Assembly (NCBI GenBank): GCA_040882845.1
Contig: JBBEAM010000003.1
Coordinates: forward strand, 1 to 64,000
From: JBBEAM01 sp040882845
Lineage (GTDB): Bacteria > Pseudomonadota > Alphaproteobacteria > Kiloniellales > DSM-21159
Direction: 5' to 3'
Length of the DNA stretch: 64,000 nucleotides
Below the pieces are notes generated by a model. The model was not told the origin of the DNA, ran no database searches, and saw nothing but the letters and a program-made list of their open reading frames with translations. A program made the translations under genes and the position numbers. Below are positions 54,392-62,831 of the stretch, piece after piece (the stretch's first letter is position 1; the number at the start of each line of letters is the position of its first letter).

Positions 54392-55012
54392 CTATCGGGT
54401 TCTGCGGAAAACGACGCTGAGGTTGTTCGCCGGCATGGCGTGGGTCCCGGTCAGCTCCAGGCCGTGCCGGCCGGCGGCTTCGGCGACCTCCTCCAGCGCG
54501 CGCAGGCCCCATTCCGGGTTCTGCGCCTTCAAGCTGGCGTCGAAGGCGCGGTTCGACTCCGCCGTTTCCCCAGCGACGACGAAGGGGCCGTAGAGGATCA
54601 GCGGCCCGCCGGCGGGCAGCAGCCGTCCGGCGCCGGCGAGCAGGCCCTCTGCGGCGCGCCAGGGCGCGATGTGGATCATGTTGATGCAGACCACGGCGTC
54701 GGCCTCGGCGATCGGCCAGTCGGCGGCGCCGGCGTCGAGGTCGAGCGGCGGCCGCAGGGTTTCGCAGGCCGCCTCGGCGGCATGGGCGGCGATCGAGGCG
54801 CGCAGCTCCGGGTTCGGATCGCTCGGCTGCCACACCAGCGGCGCCAGGGCCGGCGCGAAGTAGGCGGCATGCTCGCCGGTGCCGCTGGCCACTTCCAGCG
54901 CCAGCCCCTGGCGCGGCAGGGTTTCGCGCAGCACCGCCAGCAGCGGCGCGCGGTTGCGCTGGGTCGCCGGGGCGTGGCGCTTGGCCGCGCCGCTTTGCTG
55001 TTGCCAAGTCAT
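54392..55012 (-). CDS. DUF938 family methyltransferase-like protein
   Basis: 206 residues. Motif I is LEVASGTGEHAAYFAPALAPLVWQPSDPNPE near 40, and VVCINMIHIAPWRAAEGLLAGAGRLLPAGGPLILYGPF covers the middle; the family pattern is that of DUF938. It has a SAM-methyltransferase-like Rossmann fold, but activity is not established for the family. Located 8 bp upstream of the SDR gene on the same strand, so the two are probably co-transcribed. Confidence 0.88.
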   Translation of the reverse strand: MTWQQQSGAAKRHAPATQRNRAPLLAVLRETLPRQGLALEVASGTGEHAAYFAPALAPLVWQPSDPNPELRASIAAHAAEAACETLRPPLDLDAGAADWPIAEADAVVCINMIHIAPWRAAEGLLAGAGRLLPAGGPLILYGPFVVAGETAESNRAFDASLKAQNPEWGLRALEEVAEAAGRHGLELTGTHAMPANNLSVVFRRTR

Positions 55013-55109
55013 CGCGCCTGCTTAGCTAGTGAGGGAGACCGCGGCAAGGGTCTGTCGCAACCCGCCCTGCCTTGCTGCCCCTCCCCGAGCGTGATAGAGG
55101 ACGCCGCCT

Positions 55110-55574
55110 ATGCTCGATAGATTGAAGAAGTTTCTGCGCGAGGACGACTCCACCCAGGTCGCCGCCGATCAGGGCGTCGACGAGGTCCAGCTCGCCGCCG
55201 CCGCCCTGCTGCTCGAGGCGGCCGGACGCGACGGCCAGCTCGACCCCGGCGAGCGCGACAAGATCGAGGAGCTGATCGCCGCCCGCTACGGAATCGGCCC
55301 GGCCGAGATCGAACGCCTGCTGACCCGAAGCGAGGCGCGGCTGGAGAACACCAGCCAGCTGCTCTCCTTCACCCGCGCGATCAAGGACAACCTCGACAAC
55401 GAGGAGCGCATTGAAGTCCTTGAAATGCTTTGGGAGGTCGTCTATGCGGACGGTGCGCTGCATGATTACGAGGCGAACTTGATGCGGCGGGTCGCCGGCC
55501 TCATTTATGTGACGGATCGTGAAAGCGGAGAGGCGCGCAAACGCGCGCTGGCGCGGCTCGGTCTAGAGGGATAG
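55110..55574 (+). CDS. TerB family tellurite-resistance-like protein
   Basis: 154 residues, all-helical. LLLEAAGRDGQLDPGERDKIEELIAARYGI and LWEVVYADGALHDYEANLMRRVAGLIYV are the repeated TerB helical units with acidic metal-site residues. ATG 55110 has GAGGA 9 nt upstream. In core genomes this protein is usually a stress-related housekeeping gene rather than a tellurite determinant. The ferredoxin gene follows after 38 bp. Confidence 0.88.
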   Translation: MLDRLKKFLREDDSTQVAADQGVDEVQLAAAALLLEAAGRDGQLDPGERDKIEELIAARYGIGPAEIERLLTRSEARLENTSQLLSFTRAIKDNLDNEERIEVLEMLWEVVYADGALHDYEANLMRRVAGLIYVTDRESGEARKRALARLGLEG

Positions 55575-55612
55575 ATCATCCCTGCGGATAGGGATCGCGC
55601 GAGAGGATCTGT

Positions 55613-55951
55613 ATGACCTACGTGGTGACCGAGGCTTGCATCAAGTGCAAGTACATGGACTGTGTCGAAGTCTGCCCCGTGGACTGTTTCTACGAGGGCG
55701 AGAACATGCTGGTCATTCATCCGGACGAATGCATCGACTGCGGCGTCTGCGAGCCGGAGTGCCCGCCGGAAGCGATTCTGCCGGATACCGACGCCGAGGC
55801 CGAGAACTGGCTGAGCCTCAACACCGAATATAGCGAGAGTTGGCCGAACATCACCCGCAAGGGCGAGCCGCCCGCCGACGCCGAGGCCTACGACGGGATG
55901 AAGGGCAAGTACGATAAGTACTTCAGCGCCAAGCCCGGGGACACCGGCTGA
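55613..55951 (+). CDS. fdxA: 7Fe ferredoxin FdxA
   Basis: 112 residues. Cysteines at 9, 12, 17, 21 and 25 and at 40, 43, 46 and 50 (CIKCKYMDCVEVCPVDCF and CIDCGVCEPECP) form the [3Fe-4S]/[4Fe-4S] binding pattern. The C-terminal extension EYSESWPNITRKGEPPADAEAYDG is typical of the Azotobacter-type ferredoxin I. Low-potential electron carrier, partner unknown. GAGAGGA precedes the ATG. Confidence 0.95.
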   Translation: MTYVVTEACIKCKYMDCVEVCPVDCFYEGENMLVIHPDECIDCGVCEPECPPEAILPDTDAEAENWLSLNTEYSESWPNITRKGEPPADAEAYDGMKGKYDKYFSAKPGDTG

Positions 55952-56006
55952 GCGTCCTGCCTGCCCGCCAGAAGGGTGCGACACCCGCGATGTTGCAGCG
56001 CAGCAG

Positions 56007-56035
56007 TTGAAACTCGGACAAAATTGTAATATAAT
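56007..56035 (+). promoter_or_regulatory. Consensus-like sigma-70 promoter
   Basis: TTGAAA (56007-56012) and TATAAT (56030-56035) are separated by exactly 17 nt, with AT-rich spacer in an otherwise GC-rich region. Transcription should begin near 56042. Downstream are a structured stretch to about 56174 and carD at 56285. Confidence 0.8.
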
Positions 56036-56040
56036 TGCAA

Positions 56041-56174
56041 GCATCCGCCCGACTGGCAGCGCCAGCCGGGTGGTGGTTTGTAAGGACCGGCGTATTTGGG
56101 CTTGAGCCCTGTTCACGTAGAAAAATCCGATGCCTGCCTGGGACGGGAACGCAAACCGGGCGGTGCAGATTTTT
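56041..56174 (+). ncRNA. Candidate structured small RNA or 5' leader upstream of carD
   Basis: The transcript expected from the promoter starts near 56042. GCATCCGCCCG (56041-56051) pairs with CGGGCGGTGC (56157-56166); GGTTTG (56075-56080) pairs with CAAACC (56152-56157), so the two form one long stem. CTGGC-AGC-GCCAG and GGGCT-TGA-GCCC are internal hairpins. A run of five T (56170-56174) begins 3 nt after the closing stem, which would end a ~130-nt RNA. I cannot name the family; 6S RNA has this overall shape but I do not recognise its conserved segments. Confidence 0.45.
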
Positions 56175-56197
56175 GGCTCGATTTCCAGGTCCCGGTG

Positions 56198-56238
56198 CAG
56201 GGCGCAAGCCGCCGCCGAACGAGCGGCCTGCGCCCCTG
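56198..56238 (+). other. GC hairpin just ahead of the carD ribosome-binding site
   Basis: CAGGGCGCAAGCCGC and GCGGCCTGCGCCCCTG form a stem with a mismatch and a bulged C, around a ~10-nt loop. It ends 1 nt before GAGGAGG, so it may gate translation or end transcription that starts upstream. No T run follows. Confidence 0.4.
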
Positions 56239-56284
56239 AGGAGGGTGGTTCCCGTCGGGAGAGAACACGGAGAAGAACCGACAG

Positions 56285-56782
56285 ATGACAAAGAAATCAG
56301 ACTATTCCGCAGGCGATTACGTGGTCTACCCGACCCATGGCGTGGGCCGGGTCGAAGGCATCGAGACTCAGGAGATCGCCAACGAAAAGATCGACCTGAT
56401 CGTGATCAAGTTCGAAAAAGACCGCATGACCCTGCGGGTTCCCGTCGGCAAGGCCGAGAATTCCGGTCTGCGCAAGCTCTCCAGCCGCAAGATGATGGAC
56501 ACCGCCCTGACCACCCTCAAGGGCCGCAGCCGCGTCAAGCGGACCATGTGGAGCCGCCGGGCGCAGGAGTACGAGGCGAAGATCAACTCCGGCGACCCCG
56601 TCTCCATCGCCGAGGTGGTGCGCGACCTGCACCGCGCCGACGACCAGCCCGATCAGTCCTACAGCGAGCGCCAGATGTATCAGGCGGCGCTTGACCGACT
56701 CGCGCGCGAACTGGCTGCCTTGGAGAAGATTGACGAGGAAGCGGCCGCGCAGAAGCTCGAAAAGCTGCTGAAGGCGGCTTGA
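56285..56782 (+). CDS. carD: CarD family transcription regulator
   Basis: 165 residues. The RNA polymerase interaction domain is at the N-terminus (YSAGDYVVYPTHGVGRVEGIET, TudorCarD fold) and the DNA-binding helical domain follows (SRVKRTMWSRRAQEYEAKINSGDPVSIAEVVRDLHRADDQPDQSYSERQMY). CarD binds RNA polymerase beta and stabilises open complexes at rRNA and other promoters. Located directly after fdxA, a usual alphaproteobacterial arrangement. Ribosome-binding site GGAGAAG is 9-10 nt before the ATG. Confidence 0.93.
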   Translation: MTKKSDYSAGDYVVYPTHGVGRVEGIETQEIANEKIDLIVIKFEKDRMTLRVPVGKAENSGLRKLSSRKMMDTALTTLKGRSRVKRTMWSRRAQEYEAKINSGDPVSIAEVVRDLHRADDQPDQSYSERQMYQAALDRLARELAALEKIDEEAAAQKLEKLLKAA

Positions 56783-56928
56783 TCGCTGTATAGGCCGCCG
56801 CGGAACAAGGTGGCGCAAAGCGCGTCGAGTCCGAAGCGGACTGTCCTGGCTGCAGTTCAAGAGTCCTGGCAAGACGCTATGCGCCCGTATCCGCGGGGGC
56901 ACGATTCCGGTGGCTGTGCGGAGCCTCG

Positions 56929-57756
56929 ATGAGCGATTCCCGAAAGTCCGAGAGTCCGAAACTGGAGAAGCGCTTCGGCGTGATCCCCGGCGCCAGGCGG
57001 GTCTGGGCCGTGGCCTCGGTGCACGGCGAGGCGGAACGCCTGAAGAAGCTGCATGGCAAACTGCTCGCCAAGCTGCGCGACGGCGACCGGATCGTGTATC
57101 TCGGCAATCTCTTCGGACGTGGCGCCGATGTCCGCGGCGCGGTCGACGAGCTGCTCGGCTTTCGCTGCGAGGCGATGGCCCGCGAACCGGCCGAGGAGCC
57201 GCATGTCATCCTGCTGCGCGGCAGCCAGGAGGAGATGTGGCAGAAGCTGCTGCAGCTGCAGTTCGCCACCGATCCGCGCAGCGTGCTCGCCTGGATGGTC
57301 GATCAGGGCGTCGGACCGACGCTCAAGGCCTATGGCTCCTCGCCCGAGGATGCCCTCGCCGAAGGCCGGCGCGGCGCCATGGAGCTGACCCGCTGGACCG
57401 GCGCGCTGCGTGCCGCGATGCAGAAGGCGCCGGGTCACTACGAGCTGATGAGCGCCCTGCGCCGAGCCGCCTACACCGACGACAACCAGCTGCTGTTCGT
57501 CAACTGCGGTCTCGACCCCTCGCGGCCGCTCGAGGCCCAGACCGACAGCTTCTGGTGGGACTCCAACCGTTTCGGCAGGATTTCCGCACAGTACGGATCG
57601 TTCAAGCGGATCGTGCGCGGCTTCGACCTGATGCACCCCGGGCTGGTCGAGACCGCCCATACCCTGACGATCGACGGCGGCTGCGGCTTCGGCGGCCCGC
57701 TGCTTGCCGCCTGCCTGCGGCCCTCAGGCGAGGTCGAGGAACTGCTGGAAGCCTAA
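56929..57756 (+). CDS. Metallophosphoesterase-like protein lacking most metal ligands
   Basis: 275 residues with the layout of a PPP/calcineurin-like phosphoesterase. Compared with the family motifs GDIHG, GDxxDRG, GNHE and the later histidines, I read ASVHG (Asp to Ser30, His32 kept), GNLFGRG (Asp to Asn60 and Gly63), RGSQEE (Asn to Ser99, His to Gln100) and FVNCGL (His to Asn191); the expected GHT-type motif is VRGFD. The LDPSRPLEAQ segment after it and the overall order are kept, so it is a degenerate member rather than an unrelated protein. Probably non-catalytic, perhaps a binding protein. Located between carD and a SufR-like regulator gene. Confidence 0.7.
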   Translation: MSDSRKSESPKLEKRFGVIPGARRVWAVASVHGEAERLKKLHGKLLAKLRDGDRIVYLGNLFGRGADVRGAVDELLGFRCEAMAREPAEEPHVILLRGSQEEMWQKLLQLQFATDPRSVLAWMVDQGVGPTLKAYGSSPEDALAEGRRGAMELTRWTGALRAAMQKAPGHYELMSALRRAAYTDDNQLLFVNCGLDPSRPLEAQTDSFWWDSNRFGRISAQYGSFKRIVRGFDLMHPGLVETAHTLTIDGGCGFGGPLLAACLRPSGEVEELLEA

Positions 57757-57828
57757 GAGCATTGAGTCTCCTGCCGGAACGCCCCATCTTGTGACTATCG
57801 CATAACCGAAACCGGTAACGGGCTGGCG

Positions 57829-58455
57829 ATGGCGAACGGCACTACCGCGGACAGCATTCTGCTGCAGTTGAAGACCGAGGGGCCCAAGACCGCCAAGCAA
57901 CTGGCGCAGACCCTCGGCATCAGCGCGATGGGCGTGCGTCAGCACCTCTCGCGCCTGCAGGCCGAAGGGCTGGTGGCCTACGACGACGCCCGCACCGGCG
58001 TCGGGCGCCCGCGACGCTATTTCCGGCTGACCGGCGAAGGCCATGCCAGCTATGCCGACGGCCACCGCGACCTCAGCATCAGCCTACTGCGGCTGTCCCA
58101 GGAAGCCTTCGGCGAGGAGGGCCTCAAGGCGCTGCTGGCCGAGCGGCAGAAGCTTCTGCAGCGCCAGTATCTCGAGCGTCTGGAGGCCTGCGCCGATCTC
58201 ACCGAGACGGTCGCCCGCCTTGCAGAGCTGCGCAGCAAGGATGGCTACATGGCGCAGTGGGAACACGACGGCGAGGATCTGCTGCTGACTCAGCATCACT
58301 GCCCGGTGTGCAGCGCCGCCAAGGCCTGCGAGGGCCTGTGCAGCTCGGAGCTGGAAACCTTCCGCAACCTGCTCGGCCCCGAGGCGCAGGTCGCGCGCGA
58401 GGAGCATATCCTCGATGGCGGGCGCTGCTGCACCTATCGCATCCGCCGCCGCTGA
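57829..58455 (+). CDS. SufR-like Fe-S/metal-sensing HTH regulator
   Basis: 208 residues. A winged helix-turn-helix lies at about 8-70 (TAKQLAQTLGISAMGVRQHLSRLQAEGLV). The C-terminal sensor has clustered cysteines at 158, 161, 167, 171, 200 and 201 (HHCPVCSAAKACEGLC and GGRCC). This resembles SufR-type repressors that bind an Fe-S cluster and regulate iron-sulfur assembly genes, but no suf/isc genes are adjacent. Located 72 bp after the phosphoesterase-like gene and 107 bp before the sigma factor gene. Confidence 0.85.
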   Translation: MANGTTADSILLQLKTEGPKTAKQLAQTLGISAMGVRQHLSRLQAEGLVAYDDARTGVGRPRRYFRLTGEGHASYADGHRDLSISLLRLSQEAFGEEGLKALLAERQKLLQRQYLERLEACADLTETVARLAELRSKDGYMAQWEHDGEDLLLTQHHCPVCSAAKACEGLCSSELETFRNLLGPEAQVAREEHILDGGRCCTYRIRRR

Positions 58456-58562
58456 AGCGTCATTTCTCCCCCGGACCGGGCCTGGCTCTTGCGCCGGATG
58501 TAATCCATCCGCGCCGCCGCTGCGTATCTAACTTTAGGGAAAGATACGAACGGGGATGAGAG

Positions 58563-59447
58563 ATGCCGATCTACGAAGACCCGAACAGCCGCCGGGCGCA
58601 TGCGCGCCTGATCCGCAAATCCATGGCCGCGCCGCTGCTGACGCGCGAAGAGGAGTTCGCCCTGGCCCGCGCCTGGCGGGACCACAAGGACGAAGCGGCA
58701 CTGCACCGTCTGATCGAGAGCTACACCCGGCTGACGGTTTCGGTCGCCGGCAGGTTCCGCAACTACGGCCTGCCGATGAGCGATCTGGTGCAGGAGGGCG
58801 TGATCGGCCTGCTGCAGGCCGCCGAGCGCTTCGACCCCGACCGCGACGTGCGCTTTTCGACCTATGCCACCTGGTGGATCCGCTCGGCGATCCAGGATTT
58901 CATCCTGCGCAACTGGTCGATCGTGCGCACCGGCACCACGGCGGCGCAGAAATCCCTGTTCTTCAACCTGCGGCGCCTGCGCGCCCGCATCGTCGACGCC
59001 AATCCCGGCGAACTGGGTCATTCCGGGCGGGTCAGCATCGCCGAGCAGCTCTCAGTCAATCTCTCCGACGTCGAGGCCATGGAGGCGCGGCTGTCCTTCG
59101 GCGACCAGTCCCTCAATGTCCCGGTCGGCGAAGAAGGCGGCGAGGACTGGCTCGGCTTCCTGGTCGACGAGCGTGCCGGGCCCGAGGAGGTAGTGCGCGG
59201 ACGCCATGACAGCGGCGTGCGCAGCCGCTCCCTGCGCCAGGCCCTGGAAACCCTCGACCGGCGCGAACGGAAGATCATCGAATCCCGCCGTCTGAGCGAG
59301 GAGGGCGCAACCTTGGAATCCCTCGGCGAGGAGCTTGGAGTCAGCAAGGAACGGGTGCGCCAGCTGGAACACCGCGCGCTCGGCAAGCTGCGCGACTCCC
59401 TGAAGCAGCATGGCGGCGCGCCGACGGATCTGCTGGTCGAGGCCTAG
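58563..59447 (+). CDS. rpoH: RpoH-type RNA polymerase sigma-32 factor
   Basis: 294 residues of the sigma-70 family. Region 2 (SYTRLTVSVAGRFRNYGLPMSDLVQEGVIGLLQAAERFDPDRDVRFSTYATWWIRSAIQDFIL) ends in the RpoH box QKSLFFNLRRLRARI. Region 4 (LESLGEELGVSKERVRQLEHRALGKLR) recognises the -35. The length is that of RpoH, not a full housekeeping factor. Directs transcription of stress genes such as htpG. Convergent with the cyclase gene; the two stop codons share a CTAG palindrome (59444-59447). Confidence 0.93.
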   Translation: MPIYEDPNSRRAHARLIRKSMAAPLLTREEEFALARAWRDHKDEAALHRLIESYTRLTVSVAGRFRNYGLPMSDLVQEGVIGLLQAAERFDPDRDVRFSTYATWWIRSAIQDFILRNWSIVRTGTTAAQKSLFFNLRRLRARIVDANPGELGHSGRVSIAEQLSVNLSDVEAMEARLSFGDQSLNVPVGEEGGEDWLGFLVDERAGPEEVVRGRHDSGVRSRSLRQALETLDRRERKIIESRRLSEEGATLESLGEELGVSKERVRQLEHRALGKLRDSLKQHGGAPTDLLVEA

Positions 59448-61360
59448 TTCTTCGGCGGTGGGTTTCCTCGCCGCCGCACCCGGAACACCTCGACCTCTCC
59501 GGCGCGTCCGCGCAGTTCCCACGGCCCGTGGGACTCCAGCTCAAGCGTTGCCTTGAGCTCTTCCGGCAGGCGTGCGGCGCAGTCCGCGCTGATCACGAGA
59601 ATTACCGTCGCGTCGGGGTCGATCTCCCGGCCGAGGCCTTCCAAGCGCTGGGCGACGTTCACCGTATCGCCGATCAGGGTGTAGTTGATCCGCCCCGGCG
59701 CGCCGATGTTGCCGACCACAACCGGCCCGCTGTGCAGTCCGATGCGTACTCCGACAGGCGTCAAGCCCTCGGCCTCGCGCGCCGCGTTCTCCTTGGCCAC
59801 GGCATCGGTAATCAGGATCGCCGCCCGCATGGCGCGCGCGGCGTGGTCCTCCTGGTCATCGGGGGCACCCCAGAAAGCCATGATGGAATCGCCGATATAC
59901 TTGTCGATGATGCCGCCCTCGGCGTCGATGCCCTCGGCCTGGAGGGCGAATTGCCGGTTGAGGAAGGCCGCCAGTTCGCCGGGTCCCAGTTCGCCCGCCA
60001 AGCGCGAAAAGCCGACGATATCGGTGAACATCACGCTGACATCGCGCTGCTCCAGCTTGGCGCCCTCGGCGCCGAGGTGCATCAGCCGCAGCACCAGCTG
60101 CCGCGGCACATAGGTGCTGAACAGCCGCAGGCCGCCGGTCATGGAGTTGTGCGCCCGCGCCGCCGAATCCAGCTCGCGGAACAGGCTGCGCGGCAGCGGC
60201 GCGGTCTCTGCGGTGTCGAGCCTGGTGACGGCGTTGGAAGCCTCCGCGAGCAGGCGGATCGGGTGCGCCATATTGCGCCCGACCAGGAAGACCAGGACCA
60301 CCGAGATCAGCATGATCGCGCCAGCCGCGGCGGCGGCGTAGACCAGCCGGTTGTAACTGCCGTCGGTCTCGCTGGCCGGCATATAGACCCCGACATACCA
60401 GGGCGTGCCGCTGCCGCCGAAAATCTCGCGGTAGAGAAAGACGGTGTCGCTGTTTTCGCCGACGATGCGGTGGCCTTGGATTTCCGTGCCCTCCAGGATT
60501 CTCCCGTCGATCTCCTCCGGCGAATCCCAGATCTGCGCCAGGACGGGGTCGCCGAAGGTTTCCAGTTCCGGAAGCAGCCGGTCCTTGCGCAGGTTGGGCT
60601 CGCCGCTGGTCAACTCGGGATGCGCCAGGACCGCGTCGCGGCCGTAGAGGATGAATGCCCGCGCCCCGGAGGTGATCTCGAGGCCATCGAGAAAGCTCGA
60701 GAGCTCGAAGATGGAGATCATCGACGTGACCACCCCGGCGAAGCTCTCCTCCTCGCCGATCGGGGCGTGAACCATGATTCCCGGCTGCTGCAGGGCTTCG
60801 ACGTAGAAGATGTCGCGCCACCCCTCGAGGCTGCCTTGCCGCGCGGCGGACAGCAGCTGCTCTACCTCGGCTTTGTCCCCGATCTCGAGCTCGAAACGCT
60901 GCGGCGCGGTCTCGCCCTTGGGAAGGCCGACGGCGATCACCGGCCGCTCGGGGCGGATCAGGGCCAAGCCGTGGGTCTGCGGCACCACCGCCATGGCATT
61001 GCCCAGCGCCGTGAGCACCTGTTCCTCGTCCTCCGGATCGAGATCGCCGCGCTCGACCATGCCGGCGATGGCCGTGGCCTGATTGACCGCGGCTGCGATC
61101 TGCTGATCGATGCGGTCCTCGACGCTGCGGATGGCAAGATCGGAGAGCTGGCGCAGCAGGCTGACGGTGTTGGTTCCCGCTGTCATCAGCCCGATCAGCA
61201 GGACCGATCCGGCGACCAGCGCCATCATCGCCGACAGCCCGACGGTCAGGGCAATGGCGATGGAGGGCTTCCAGGCCTCCGCCTGCTGGGCCTTGCGCGC
61301 CGCGATCTGCGCCGCTCCCGGGGGCGGCGCGGCGCGGTGGCCGGCGCTGGCTTCGTTCAC
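59444..61360 (-). CDS. Adenylate/guanylate cyclase with extracytoplasmic sensor
   Basis: 638 residues. Membrane segments lie near 33-57 and 340-360 (LVYAAAAAGAIMLISVVLVFLV) and bracket a periplasmic Cache-like sensor. A HAMP-like linker and a class III cyclase catalytic domain follow (VMFTDIVGFSRLAGELGPGELAAFLNRQF, GGIIDKYIGDSIMAFWGAP, VGVRIGLHSGPVVVGNIGAPGRINYTLIGDTVNVAQRL). Both catalytic-metal aspartates are present. Makes cAMP or cGMP in response to an external ligand. Third gene of the leftward nuclease-M48-cyclase set, 7 bp after the M48 gene. Confidence 0.9.
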   Translation of the reverse strand: MNEASAGHRAAPPPGAAQIAARKAQQAEAWKPSIAIALTVGLSAMMALVAGSVLLIGLMTAGTNTVSLLRQLSDLAIRSVEDRIDQQIAAAVNQATAIAGMVERGDLDPEDEEQVLTALGNAMAVVPQTHGLALIRPERPVIAVGLPKGETAPQRFELEIGDKAEVEQLLSAARQGSLEGWRDIFYVEALQQPGIMVHAPIGEEESFAGVVTSMISIFELSSFLDGLEITSGARAFILYGRDAVLAHPELTSGEPNLRKDRLLPELETFGDPVLAQIWDSPEEIDGRILEGTEIQGHRIVGENSDTVFLYREIFGGSGTPWYVGVYMPASETDGSYNRLVYAAAAAGAIMLISVVLVFLVGRNMAHPIRLLAEASNAVTRLDTAETAPLPRSLFRELDSAARAHNSMTGGLRLFSTYVPRQLVLRLMHLGAEGAKLEQRDVSVMFTDIVGFSRLAGELGPGELAAFLNRQFALQAEGIDAEGGIIDKYIGDSIMAFWGAPDDQEDHAARAMRAAILITDAVAKENAAREAEGLTPVGVRIGLHSGPVVVGNIGAPGRINYTLIGDTVNVAQRLEGLGREIDPDATVILVISADCAARLPEELKATLELESHGPWELRGRAGEVEVFRVRRRGNPPPKN

Positions 61361-61367
61361 GCTAGGT

Positions 61368-62831
61368 TCACTCGACCACCAACTTGACGCTCTGGCCGCT
61401 GCTAAGGCTTGCGCCCTGGGTCAGGCCGTTGAGCACCAGGAACCGCTGCAGGTCGAAGCCGTCGTCGAAGGGGAAACGCTCCGCCAGGGAAGCCGGCGTG
61501 TCGCCGGGCTGCACCCGGTAGAGCTGCAGGCGGTAGGGGCGAAGCGCCGCCGCCTCGCTGTCGCTGAGCAGGCGGAAGCTTTCGATGCTGTCGAGAAAGC
61601 GGCTGTCCAGACTGCCGGTGACGTTCGGCGCCGCGAAGATGAAGCGGTAGATCTGGTTAGAAGGCGACCGCACCGCGGCGATGCGGGCGTTCAACTGCTG
61701 ACCGGAAGAGGTGTCGACCTGGGCCAGCGCCGTCGCGGCGTCGAGGCTGCCGAGGGACAGCGGCTGCAGGCCGCTGAGCTGGGAGCCGCGCGCCCACTGG
61801 TCGCGGACGTAGCCTTGCATGGCGCCGCTGTAGCTGCCGCCGCCTTCGAAGATCATGCGGGCGTTGCCCGGGCCGCTGCCCATCACCGCGGCCGGGGTGT
61901 TCTGCAGTCTGAAGCCCTGCGGCGCGTCGAAAGCGAACTTCAGGCGCGGATGCAGGAAGCTGTTGCCGCGTACGAAGCCCTGCTCGGCGGAGTCGCCGTA
62001 GACCGCGCCGTCGAGCTGCGCCAGATACGCCTCTCTGCGGCGCTGCGGGTCGGCGACGCCGGCGGTACCGGCCTGCTCGATCGCCCGCTCGATACGGTCG
62101 CCGGTGCGCGGATGGGTCTGCATGATGCTGAACTGATCCGCCGCACCGGGGTTGCCGGCAAGTTCGGCCTCCAGGCGGCTGTGCGCCTGCAGCGAGCCCA
62201 GAAAGCTGGCCATCGCTTCGGGGTCGTAGCTGTTGCGGGAGAGATAACGCACGCCCAGGGTATCGGCTTCGAACTCCTGGTCGCGGGAATAGCTCTGCAG
62301 GGCCATGGCGGTGGCTGTGCTGCTGAGCTGCGCCGCTTGCTGCCCGCCGAGGATGGCGACGCCGATGTTGGCGATGGTGGCGGCGACGTTGGAGCCGTAG
62401 CGCTCCGCACTATGGCGGGCGGTGACGTGGCCGATCTCGTGGGCCATCACCCCGGCCAGCTCGGCTTCGTCGTTGGCCAGCTCGACCAGACCCCGGGTCA
62501 CGTAGACGTAGCCGCCCGGCAGGGCGAAGGCGTTGACGATCGGGGTGTCCAGCACCGTGAAGGTGAAATCCAGGTTCGGCAGCTCGGAGTTCGCCGCCAG
62601 ATTGTCGCCGATCCGCTCGATGTAGGCGGTCATCTCCGGGTCTTCGTAGGCGCCGCCGAACTCGGCCAGGATCTTGGAATGCTCCTGGGCGCCCAGGCGG
62701 GCCTCGTCCTGCTGGGACATGCCGCCGGTGAAGATGGTGCGGCCGGTGCCGGGCGCTTTGGCGCAGGCGCCCAGGGCGAAGACCACGAGGACAGCCGCGA
62801 TCAGCGGCTTGATGTTCAGGGAAGATGTCAT
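61368..62831 (-). CDS. M48 family metalloprotease lipoprotein with LysM-like tail
   Basis: 487 residues. A lipobox (ALGAC, Cys23) follows the signal peptide. The zinc site is HEIGH (131-135) with the third ligand Glu188 in DQEFEADTLGVRYL. TPR-like helices follow (the BepA/LoiP-type architecture), and the last 50 residues form a LysM-like domain (LYRVQPGDTPASLAERF). It probably acts on envelope protein quality control from the periplasmic face of a membrane. Its start overlaps the nuclease-like gene stop by four bases. Confidence 0.9.
   Translation of the reverse strand: MTSSLNIKPLIAAVLVVFALGACAKAPGTGRTIFTGGMSQQDEARLGAQEHSKILAEFGGAYEDPEMTAYIERIGDNLAANSELPNLDFTFTVLDTPIVNAFALPGGYVYVTRGLVELANDEAELAGVMAHEIGHVTARHSAERYGSNVAATIANIGVAILGGQQAAQLSSTATAMALQSYSRDQEFEADTLGVRYLSRNSYDPEAMASFLGSLQAHSRLEAELAGNPGAADQFSIMQTHPRTGDRIERAIEQAGTAGVADPQRRREAYLAQLDGAVYGDSAEQGFVRGNSFLHPRLKFAFDAPQGFRLQNTPAAVMGSGPGNARMIFEGGGSYSGAMQGYVRDQWARGSQLSGLQPLSLGSLDAATALAQVDTSSGQQLNARIAAVRSPSNQIYRFIFAAPNVTGSLDSRFLDSIESFRLLSDSEAAALRPYRLQLYRVQPGDTPASLAERFPFDDGFDLQRFLVLNGLTQGASLSSGQSVKLVVE

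Noticed and set aside
55110..55574. A tellurite-resistance island around the TerB gene
   Set aside because: Only a lone TerB gene between core genes; no TerC, TerD or TerZ partners.
56041..56174. Assignment of the carD-leader structure to 6S or SRP RNA
   Set aside because: Overall shape fits 6S loosely, but I do not recognise the conserved 6S segments, and the SRP GNRA/asymmetric-loop motif is absent. Left as unassigned.
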